Assembly (NCBI GenBank): GCA_024680445.1
Contig: JAILCJ010000056.1
Coordinates: 1-12,238, forward strand
DNA from: Campylobacter sp.
GTDB lineage: Bacteria; Campylobacterota; Campylobacteria; Campylobacterales; Campylobacteraceae
Reading direction: 5' to 3'
Length of the DNA stretch: 12,238 bases
Shown here in pieces: positions 6,427 to 12,238 of this stretch. Every line of letters starts with the position of its first letter. Position 1 is the stretch's first letter. Below the pieces are notes generated by a model, which ran no database searches, had not been told where the DNA came from, and saw only the letters and a program-made list of their open reading frames with translations. Made by a program: the position numbers and the translations under genes.

Positions 6427-7923
6427 GTGATATTTGACAATCAATTAGAAATTCAACGGCTCCAAACTCTCCAAGAGTTGCGTGATATGGGTGTAAATCC
6501 TTATCCACATTTTTTGCGACGCAGTATGGATATAACAAAATTTAGATTTAAATTTAACTATATAAATGATATGGACGACAAAAAGGCGGAGGGACAACTA
6601 GTAAGCCTTGCTGGTCGTATAAAACTTATGCGTGATGTCGGTAAGGCAATATTTGCGAACATAGAGGACGAAGGCGGAAATTTGCAAATTTATTTTAGCA
6701 ACAAAACGCTTGATCCTGAGTGGTTTAAGATAGTTAAACGAAATTTGGAAGTAGGTGATATAGTTTATGTTCGTGGCTATGCTTTCGTTACTAGAACAGG
6801 CGAGTTTTCTATGCATGTTAGCGAATTAACGTTTGCTGCTAAGTCTATTTCGCCATTGCCAGAAAAGTATCACGGTTTGGTTGATGTTGAAACCAGATAT
6901 CGTCAAAGATATCTTGATATGATAATGAATCCAGAAGTTAGAAATGACTTTAAAAAACGTTCTATCATAGTTAGTACCATAAGACGATTTTTCGAAGATA
7001 AGGGCTTTTTAGAGGTTGAAACACCTATGATGCACCCGATAGCAGGTGGTGCAAATGCTAAGCCTTTTATCACATTTCATAACGCACTTGGTGTTGATAG
7101 ATTCATGAGAATCGCCCCTGAACTTTATTTGAAACGTTTGATAGTTGGCGGTTTTGAAGCGGTTTATGAAATGAATAGAAATTTCCGCAACGAAGGTATG
7201 GACTTAACGCACAATCCAGAATTTACAAGTATAGAATTTTATTGGGCATATCACACTTATCATGATCTTATGGGCTTGACAGAGGCTTTATTTAATGAAA
7301 TTATCGAAAATCTTGAATTACCTAAAATCGTAGAATTTGATGGCATGAAGCTTGATTTTGAAAAACCATTTACTAGACTAAGCTATAAAAAATCTCTTAT
7401 AGATATCGGCAATATCGATCCAGATATCATTGAAGATAAAGATAAAATTTTAGCTAAATTAAAAGCAGACGGATATGAGGCAAATGACAAACTTGATTTA
7501 GGACATTTACAAGCCGAGCTTTTTGATAATTACGTTGAAGAAAAACTGATAAATCCGACATTTATAATTGATTTTCCAGTTTCTATCAGTCCACTTTCTC
7601 GCCGAAGCGACAAAAACCCTGAAATCGCCGAGAGATTTGAACTATTTATCGCAGGGCGTGAGTTGGCAAACGGCTTTAACGAACTAAACGATCCTATCGA
7701 TCAATACAATCGCTTCAAATCTCAAATCGACGCTAAAAACGCCGGTGATGATGAAGCTCACGAGATGGATGAGGACTATGTAAGAGCACTTGGCTATGGT
7801 ATGCCACCAACGGCAGGACAGGGCATAGGTATAGATCGTTTGGTTATGTTATTTACAAATAAAAAATCAATTCGTGATGTGATATTGTTCCCAGCAATGA
7901 GACAACTTGCAAAAGAAGATTAA
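6427..7923 (+). CDS. lysS: Lysyl-tRNA synthetase, class II
   Basis: LysS charges tRNA(Lys) with lysine in the cytoplasm. Its 498 residues are standard. An N-terminal OB-fold anticodon-binding domain covers about 58-140 ([22 protein letters not shown]). The catalytic core carries motif 1 around 193-204 ([12 protein letters not shown]), motif 2 around 253-272 (FRNEG...[11 protein letters not shown]) and motif 3 at about 466-472 (GIGIDRL) followed by IRDVILFP. The start is GTG at 6427, supported by AGGAAGG 9-10 bp upstream and by the length. It lies 21 bp after fur and 13 bp before glyA. Confidence 0.96.
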   Translation: MIFDNQLEIQRLQTLQELRDMGVNPYPHFLRRSMDITKFRFKFNYINDMDDKKAEGQLVSLAGRIKLMRDVGKAIFANIEDEGGNLQIYFSNKTLDPEWFKIVKRNLEVGDIVYVRGYAFVTRTGEFSMHVSELTFAAKSISPLPEKYHGLVDVETRYRQRYLDMIMNPEVRNDFKKRSIIVSTIRRFFEDKGFLEVETPMMHPIAGGANAKPFITFHNALGVDRFMRIAPELYLKRLIVGGFEAVYEMNRNFRNEGMDLTHNPEFTSIEFYWAYHTYHDLMGLTEALFNEIIENLELPKIVEFDGMKLDFEKPFTRLSYKKSLIDIGNIDPDIIEDKDKILAKLKADGYEANDKLDLGHLQAELFDNYVEEKLINPTFIIDFPVSISPLSRRSDKNPEIAERFELFIAGRELANGFNELNDPIDQYNRFKSQIDAKNAGDDEAHEMDEDYVRALGYGMPPTAGQGIGIDRLVMLFTNKKSIRDVILFPAMRQLAKED

Positions 7924-7936
7924 TAAAGGAGAATTA

Positions 7937-9181
7937 ATGAGTTTGGAAAGTTATGATAAAGAAATTTTTGAACTGACGCAAAAAGAATTAAAGCGTCAAT
8001 GCGATCATCTTGAAATGATAGCAAGCGAGAATTTTACTTATCCAGAAGTTATGGAAGTTATGGGCTCTATCCTTACAAACAAATACGCCGAGGGTTATCC
8101 GGGTAAGCGTTATTATGGCGGTTGTGATTTTGTTGATGGCATAGAACAAATCGCCATAGATAGGGTTAAAAAGCTTTTTGGTTGCGAATTTGCAAATGTT
8201 CAACCAAATTCTGGTAGCCAAGCAAATCAAGGCGTTTACGGAGCTTTTTTAAAGCCGGGTGAGAAAATTTTAGGTATGGATCTAAGTCACGGCGGACACT
8301 TGACACATGGTGCAAAAGTCAGCAGTTCTGGTAAGTATTATGAAAGCTTTTTTTATGGCGTTGAGCTTGATGGCTATATAAACTATGATAGAGTTTTAGA
8401 TATCGCAAAGATAACTAAACCAAAGATGATAGTTTGCGGCGCAAGTGCTTATGCGCGAGAAATAAATTTCAAAAAATTTAGAGAAATAGCCGATGAAGTC
8501 GGTGCTTTTCTTTTTGCCGATGTCGCTCACATAGCCGGTCTTGTTGTGGCTGGCGAGCATATGAACCCATTTCCGTATTGCGATGTCGTAACTTCAACTA
8601 CTCATAAAACCCTTCGTGGTCCAAGAGGCGGTATCATTTTAACAAATAATGAAGAATATGCTAAAAAGATAAATTCGAGCGTTTTCCCGGGCATTCAAGG
8701 CGGTCCGCTTATGCATGTTATCGCTGCAAAGGCAGTTGGATTTAAACATAACCTTAGCCCAGAGTGGAAAACTTATGCTAAACAGGTAAAAGCAAACGCT
8801 AAAAAACTTGGTGAAGTTTTACTTGCTCGTGGTTATGATTTAGTTAGTGGTGGCACGGACAATCACCTTATTTTACTAAGTTTGCTTAAAAAAGATTTTA
8901 GTGGTAAAGATGCTGATATGGCACTTGGCAATGCTGGTATAACTGTAAATAAAAACACCGTTCCGGGCGAGTTTAGAAGTCCATTTGTAACTAGCGGTGT
9001 TCGTATCGGTTCTCCAGCTCTTACGGCACGAGGTATGAAAGAGGCGGAATTTGAGATTATAGCAAACAAAATTGCAGATGTTCTTGATGATATCAACAAC
9101 ACCGCACTTCAAGCAAAAGTTAAGGCAGAGCTAACAGCACTTGCTAATAACTTTATCATATACAAAGAGGCTATGTTCTAA
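7937..9181 (+). CDS. glyA: Serine hydroxymethyltransferase
   Basis: This PLP enzyme interconverts serine and glycine and loads one-carbon units onto tetrahydrofolate. The 414-residue length is typical. Motifs seen are [14 protein letters not shown] (50-63), [11 protein letters not shown] (91-101), the DVAHIAG segment with PLP-pyridine Asp195, and [13 protein letters not shown], with the PLP Schiff-base lysine at 224. The frame is open from 7907 inside the end of lysS, but the ATG at 7937 is preceded by AAGGAG at ideal distance and gives the conserved N-terminus. It follows lysS by 13 bp and leaves 1 bp before the next gene. DINNT near the C-terminus matches the N-glycosylation sequon by chance in a cytoplasmic protein. 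Confidence 0.96.
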   Translation: MSLESYDKEIFELTQKELKRQCDHLEMIASENFTYPEVMEVMGSILTNKYAEGYPGKRYYGGCDFVDGIEQIAIDRVKKLFGCEFANVQPNSGSQANQGVYGAFLKPGEKILGMDLSHGGHLTHGAKVSSSGKYYESFFYGVELDGYINYDRVLDIAKITKPKMIVCGASAYAREINFKKFREIADEVGAFLFADVAHIAGLVVAGEHMNPFPYCDVVTSTTHKTLRGPRGGIILTNNEEYAKKINSSVFPGIQGGPLMHVIAAKAVGFKHNLSPEWKTYAKQVKANAKKLGEVLLARGYDLVSGGTDNHLILLSLLKKDFSGKDADMALGNAGITVNKNTVPGEFRSPFVTSGVRIGSPALTARGMKEAEFEIIANKIADVLDDINNTALQAKVKAELTALANNFIIYKEAMF

Positions 9182-9182
9182 G

Positions 9183-9725
9183 ATGCAAAGTATAGATACT
9201 ACACTAATTAAAATGATTACAGATCACTATTTTATTAAAAGAGATCATGTAGTAAATAAGTTAGAATTTAGAGGAAGGCTGTTTTTTGACAAATTCGAAC
9301 GTGTAAATGAGACTTTAAACTATCAAGTTATTAAAGATCATGAAGAAGGTAAGATAATCGTCGCACACGATCTTATTAATAAATTTGATAAGGTTGAAAA
9401 TATAGTTTTTGACTATAATGGCAGAACACCAGAAAGATTTTGGCATAGGGCACAGCTTTTGCTTCGTGAAGAGGGTTTTATAAATTTTACAGCTTATAAA
9501 ACAAAGACTGAAGGGCATTTGCACCTTTATATACATAAAGGTCACACGACTTTAAACGAGGCTTGTCAGCTTGCTAATGTTTTAAGTGCAAAGCTTTCAC
9601 AAAGATTGGTTAATGAGTGGCGTATGTTTCCAAACATCGATATGCCAAGAGAATATAACATACTAACCTTGCCATACGAACTATATCAAAAAGAACGTGG
9701 TGCAAGTTGGTCAAAACATATGTAA
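9183..9725 (+). CDS. DUF1882-type protein (Cj0403-like), possible primase-fold relative
   Basis: This 180-residue protein has no signal peptide or membrane segment and is probably cytoplasmic. By position between glyA and the SPOR gene, and by the sequence I recall, it is the DUF1882 family restricted to Campylobacterota. The frame extends upstream into glyA (to 9141), but the ATG at 9183, 1 bp after the glyA stop, gives the usual length; AGAGG upstream is a modest ribosome-binding site. Residues 73-135 have a pattern recalling the archaeo-eukaryotic primase fold: a strand ending in Asp (NIVFDYNG, 73-80), a helix with RAQLLLREEG, then KTKTEGHLHLYIH (106-118), then a helix with NEACQLANVLS. 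This resemblance is my inference from motif spacing. Function is unknown. Confidence 0.85.
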   Translation: MQSIDTTLIKMITDHYFIKRDHVVNKLEFRGRLFFDKFERVNETLNYQVIKDHEEGKIIVAHDLINKFDKVENIVFDYNGRTPERFWHRAQLLLREEGFINFTAYKTKTEGHLHLYIHKGHTTLNEACQLANVLSAKLSQRLVNEWRMFPNIDMPREYNILTLPYELYQKERGASWSKHM

Positions 9726-9734
9726 GGGGTTTAA

Positions 9735-10625
9735 ATGGATACAAATAGCGAACTAAAAGACATACTTTTAAATAGTGAAGATGATAAAGGTGGCAAAGCA
9801 AGTAAAAAAACCTTGCTTAGTTTAGCGGCTGTTATTATATTATTTTTAAGTGTAGTTGCTGTGATGAAAATGTTAAATTCACAGCCAGAAGATCAAAATG
9901 AAGTCGATTCTCGTCTTATTTTACCGCCAGCTCCAAATGAGCAAAGTAACGAGCAAAGCACTAAGGTCGCCGATAAAAACGACGATCAACTTTTCGAGCA
10001 AGTGCCGATAGTTCCTGAAAATAAAAGTCAAGACGATTTTGATAACATGGTTAAAAAATTGAAAGAAAAAGAAAATCCAAGCGAAAGTGGTGCAGCTGGC
10101 AATGAAGTAGCAAATCAAGCTAAACCTGAAATTGTCCCAGATGAAAAAGCCACAAAGATCGAAATGGGCGCGTCATCAAATGATGAACCAAAAAAACAAA
10201 TCGTAAAAAAAGTTGAAAACAAAGAGCCGGTAGCTAAAAAAGCTGAAACGCCAAAAACAACTAAAAAGGCAGAAAAAGCCGAAGCACCAAAAACAACCAA
10301 AAAAGCAGAAACTAAGCCAGAAAAAACAGCTAAGGCCACTCCAAAAGACAAGACAAATAAGGCAGATAGCCAAAAAACCGTAAGTAATGACATAACAACG
10401 GGCAAAAATGCTATTTATGTTCAAGTTGCTTCTATAGCAAAATCAAAACCAGACGCATCTTTGGTATCTAAAATTTCAGCTCGTGGTTATAAATATAGTG
10501 TTATAAATGCAAAAGGTGCTTATAAAGTTATCCTTGGACCATTTAGTGATGATAAAATCAAAAGCACTATTGCAGATATACGAAAAAATATCAGCTCTGG
10601 TGCCTTTGTTTATAGAGCAAAATAG
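9735..10625 (+). CDS. SPOR-domain bitopic membrane protein (Cj0404-like)
   Basis: The 296-residue protein has a short cytoplasmic N-terminus (1-25), one transmembrane helix (about 26-45, LLSLAAVIILFLSVVAVM), a long low-complexity periplasmic linker (about 50-222) and a C-terminal SPOR domain (about 225-296; IYVQVASIAKSK... AYKVILGPFSDDK... FVYRAK). SPOR domains bind denuded peptidoglycan glycans at the division septum, so a role in cell division or septal wall synthesis is likely, as for FtsN/DedD-type proteins. The linker first is acidic/Gln-rich, then Lys/Ala-rich, with a near-repeat ETPKTTKKAE (171-180) and EAPKTTKKAE (183-192). AAGGGG precedes the ATG. It lies 9 bp after the DUF1882 gene and 9 bp before aroE. 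Confidence 0.9.
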   Translation: MDTNSELKDILLNSEDDKGGKASKKTLLSLAAVIILFLSVVAVMKMLNSQPEDQNEVDSRLILPPAPNEQSNEQSTKVADKNDDQLFEQVPIVPENKSQDDFDNMVKKLKEKENPSESGAAGNEVANQAKPEIVPDEKATKIEMGASSNDEPKKQIVKKVENKEPVAKKAETPKTTKKAEKAEAPKTTKKAETKPEKTAKATPKDKTNKADSQKTVSNDITTGKNAIYVQVASIAKSKPDASLVSKISARGYKYSVINAKGAYKVILGPFSDDKIKSTIADIRKNISSGAFVYRAK

Positions 10626-10634
10626 GACAATTTT

Positions 10635-11420
10635 ATGAAAGTTTTTGCCGTCTTTGGTAACCCAGTAGCTCATAGCATATCACCGCGTTTGCATAATATG
10701 GCTATTCAAGAATTAGGGCTTGATGCCGTATATACACGCATTTGCCTAGAAGACGGCGAAAAACTTATTGAAAAATTTAAAACACTCAGACTAAGTGGTG
10801 CAAATATCACTGTTCCGCATAAAGAAGTTGTTATGCCATTTTGTGATTATGTCGATGAAATGGCACTTAAAATCGGTTCTGTAAATACTCTCGTGCTTAA
10901 AAATTCTCAAATTTGTGCTTACAATACCGATGGTTTAGGTTTTTTGGAGGCTATAAAACCTTTTGGTGATATAAAAAATGCCTTGGTTTTAGGTGCTGGT
11001 GGAACTGCAAAGGCAGTTAGTTACGCTCTAGAAAACGAAAATATCAAGGTTACACTTTTGAATCGTTCGCCAAAAAGACTAGAAAATTTTGTTGATTTTG
11101 AGAGATTTACTTGGGATAATTTTAATGCGAAACAATTTGATATCGTGATAAATACAACCTCTGCCGGACTTAAAGACGAAGAACTTCCGGCACCAAAAGA
11201 GATTTTAGAAAATGTTTTAAAACAAGCAAGATTTGCTTTTGATGTGATCTATAACAAACCAACTCCTTTTTTAAATCTTGCTATCGCAAATGGACTTACA
11301 TGTAAAAATGGTGCCGATATGCTTTTATATCAAGCCATCCACGCATTTTATTTATTTTTTGATCAAAGTTTAGATGAAGAAAAACTCGAAAACTCTATGC
11401 GAAAAGCTTTGATTTTATAA
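10635..11420 (+). CDS. aroE: Shikimate dehydrogenase
   Basis: AroE reduces 3-dehydroshikimate to shikimate with NADPH in aromatic amino acid synthesis. The 261-residue protein has the N-terminal substrate domain with SIS (14-16) and GANITVPHK (55-63), Lys63 being the catalytic lysine, and NTDG (97-100), whose Asp99 is its partner. The nucleotide-binding domain has GAGGTAKA (120-127), then LNRSPKR (142-148), where Arg144 fits the NADPH phosphate clamp, and NTTSAGL (173-179). The C-terminal substrate residue region is YQAIHAF (232-238). AGGA lies 7 bp before the ATG. It is the last gene of the plus-strand run; no strong plus-strand terminator follows, only a weak AT-rich hairpin (AAAAATC/GATTTTT, 11420-11448). 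Confidence 0.95.
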   Translation: MKVFAVFGNPVAHSISPRLHNMAIQELGLDAVYTRICLEDGEKLIEKFKTLRLSGANITVPHKEVVMPFCDYVDEMALKIGSVNTLVLKNSQICAYNTDGLGFLEAIKPFGDIKNALVLGAGGTAKAVSYALENENIKVTLLNRSPKRLENFVDFERFTWDNFNAKQFDIVINTTSAGLKDEELPAPKEILENVLKQARFAFDVIYNKPTPFLNLAIANGLTCKNGADMLLYQAIHAFYLFFDQSLDEEKLENSMRKALIL

Positions 11421-11611
11421 AAAATCGTTAAATAATTTTAAGATTTTTAATCGCCCTATATTATAGTTTTGATTTTACGTAAATTTGTAAAAAATTGCAA
11501 AGATATTTTAGTGTTGTTTTTGAATATTTACGAGAAATGCTTTGTGAATTTTAATGTTAAAAAAAATAGAAAATAAACAACAAAAACATTTATAAAAAAA
11601 TGGCTATAAAT

Positions 11612-11639
11612 AAAAACGGCTAAGCCACACAGCTTAGCC
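11612..11639 (-). terminator. Rho-independent terminator (minus strand)
   Basis: An 8-bp perfect stem, GGCTAAGC (11618-11625) and GCTTAGCC (11632-11639), has a 6-nt loop. On the minus strand it is followed by G then five T (11617-11612), the classic stem plus U-tract. On the plus strand it is followed by TAAAAAGG, so it should not stop the aroE transcript efficiently. It ends the transcript of the lipoprotein at 11704-12120, and possibly that of a small RNA. Confidence 0.8.
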
Positions 11640-11669
11640 TAAAAAGGAGTTTTATTGATTGATTGCTTG
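11612..11669 (-). ncRNA. Candidate short RNA with an anti-Shine-Dalgarno segment
   Basis: The minus strand has a TATAAT at 11676-11681, about 12 bp later an expected start near 11669, and the terminator hairpin 30 bases further on. The predicted RNA is about 58 nt: an unstructured 5' part with CAATCAAGC and CAATCAATCAAT repeats, an exposed ACUCCUUUUU segment that could pair with AAGGAG ribosome-binding sites, then the terminator stem and U-tract. Alternatively the stretch is just the 3' UTR of the neighbouring lipoprotein gene. The other part of the gene-free region (11421-11611) is AT-rich and holds nothing I can support beyond a 10-bp palindrome at 11474-11483. Confidence 0.35.
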
Positions 11670-11703
11670 ATTGAAATTATACATACTCACAGTAAATCAA
11701 CGG

Positions 11704-12120
11704 CTAATCAAAGCTTATATTTTCATTTTGCGGAACTTCAATATCTTTTTTTATCTCACGTTTAGTGCTTTTAATGATTCTTTCTTGGCTTTTTTTCTTG
11801 GCTTCAAAGATGACATAGATCTTTTCTAGCTTTTTGTCAACAAAACTTGCAAATACCAAATCGCCTTCGTTGGCGTATTGTCTTGGAGAACAAAATTCTG
11901 CTTTTGGCAGTTTGGCGTAAGTTGTGTCGGTCGAAACGATGGTGTAGCAGTAATGTTTGCCGTTATAAACTAGGCTTGTGAGTTTACCTTTGATGGCTAT
12001 TTTGCTTACTTGTTTTGTTTGGACTTTGTTTTGGACTGGTTTTTGTGTTACCGGTTCTGGGTAGAAAAAGCAGCCGCTAAATGTAAGACAAAGGCAAAGC
12101 GAGAGTGATTTTAAACGCAT
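11704..12120 (-). CDS. Small lipoprotein (Cj0406c-like)
   Basis: This 138-residue protein has a lipoprotein signal ending TFSGC, with Cys17 the lipid acceptor, then a Pro/Gln/Val-rich tether (20-40), a compact beta-rich domain (about 41-106: IAIKGKLTSLVYNGKHYCYTIV, given in part, to LEKIYVIFEA) and a charged Lys/Glu-rich tail. Two mature cysteines, Cys58 and Cys77, could form a disulfide in the periplasm. AAGGA lies 6-7 bp before the ATG. No named family is recognised; the beta pattern would fit a small OB-like or SH3-like barrel, which is a guess. It is convergent with aroE and monocistronic in this window. Confidence 0.85.
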   Translation of the reverse strand: MRLKSLSLCLCLTFSGCFFYPEPVTQKPVQNKVQTKQVSKIAIKGKLTSLVYNGKHYCYTIVSTDTTYAKLPKAEFCSPRQYANEGDLVFASFVDKKLEKIYVIFEAKKKSQERIIKSTKREIKKDIEVPQNENISFD

Positions 12121-12147
12121 GATTTTTCCTTGATATGATTTTATTTA

Positions 12148-12169
12148 TTTACAAATGCAAATTTGTAAA
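12148..12169. promoter_or_regulatory. Perfect inverted repeat at the lipoprotein transcription start
   Basis: TTTACAAAT (12148-12156) and ATTTGTAAA (12161-12169) are perfect 9-bp complements with a 4-nt spacer. On the minus strand it begins about where transcription should start, given the -10 box at 12176-12181, so it could be an operator or a 5' leader hairpin. Confidence 0.5.
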
Positions 12170-12175
12170 AAGTAA

Positions 12176-12181
12176 ATTATA
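12176..12181 (-). promoter_or_regulatory. -10 element of the small lipoprotein promoter
   Basis: The minus strand reads GAATATAATTTAC, a perfect TATAAT with strongly A/T-rich upstream DNA, as expected of Campylobacter sigma-70 promoters. The distance to the ATG at 12120 is about 55 bp, leaving a leader of roughly 48 nt that contains the inverted repeat. Confidence 0.6.
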
Positions 12182-12238
12182 TTCAAATTTTTTTAAAAAT
12201 TATGAAATTTGTTAATTTTTTAAAATTTTAATTGCATT

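Noticed and set aside
7907..7936. Upstream start for glyA inside the end of lysS
   Set aside because: The ATG at 7937 has an ideal AAGGAG and gives the usual SHMT N-terminus and length; the extra ten residues have no family support.
10115..10424. Hydrophobic frames opposite the SPOR protein linker
   Set aside because: They arise from the antisense of a Lys/Ala-rich coding stretch; the plus-strand gene has a ribosome-binding site, membrane helix and SPOR domain.
11550..11562. A run of eight A considered as a phase-variation tract
   Set aside because: It is in non-coding AT-rich DNA, and no poly-G/poly-C tract of the kind used for phase variation in campylobacters was seen in any gene of the window.
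11655..11765. A 36-codon plus-strand frame starting TTG after AAGGAG
   Set aside because: It overlaps the 3' end of the opposite lipoprotein gene, has no recognisable product, and the AAGGAG is better explained as the complement of the RNA segment CUCCUU. Not enough support to call a gene.

Overview
The window is AT-rich, densely packed bacterial chromosome from a member of the Campylobacterota, almost certainly a Campylobacter species. From memory, the gene order coaX, small hypothetical, beta-propeller lipoprotein, membrane-anchored TPR-like protein, then gatC, cvpA, fur, lysS, glyA, DUF1882, SPOR protein, aroE and a short lipoprotein is close to the C. jejuni block around Cj0394c-Cj0406c. 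Two differences are visible: a PilT-type ATPase gene sits between gatC and cvpA, and a short-form hisG sits next to coaX. This points to a non-jejuni Campylobacter, for example the C. fetus/C. hyointestinalis side of the genus, but species cannot be settled here.

Layout: 4-513 (-) is a repeat-rich lipoprotein. 684-3798 (-) is a tightly overlapping five-gene operon: TPR-like protein, beta-propeller lipoprotein, small hypothetical, coaX, hisG. A 121-bp divergent promoter region (3799-3919) holds one TGn-TAnAAT extended -10 element on each strand. 3920-11420 (+) is a long run of nine genes with gaps of 1-21 bp or 4-bp overlaps: gatC, pilT-like, cvpA, fur, lysS, glyA, DUF1882 gene, SPOR gene, aroE. 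A 283-bp intergenic region (11421-11703) contains a clear minus-strand intrinsic terminator and a possible small RNA. A short lipoprotein gene (11704-12120, -) closes the window, with a perfect inverted repeat in its promoter/leader.

How the genes fit together: most are housekeeping (histidine, CoA, shikimate and one-carbon biosynthesis, Lys-tRNA and Gln/Asn-tRNA charging), with the iron regulator fur embedded in the middle. The remainder are envelope proteins. The TPR-like protein and beta-propeller lipoprotein look like a YfgM/BamB-type pair, and the SPOR protein should bind septal peptidoglycan.

The most striking signal is a dense array of the Campylobacter N-glycosylation sequon (D/E-X-N-X-S/T). 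The first lipoprotein has nine copies in about 90 residues, built by a 31-residue repeat. The CvpA homologue ends in three exact 10-residue units, each carrying one, in a tail predicted to be periplasmic. The TPR-like protein has one. Only one match (DINNT in GlyA) occurs in the cytoplasmic proteins. No glycosylation genes lie in the window, so this is a sequence-based prediction. No mobile element, CRISPR array, tRNA or rRNA was seen.
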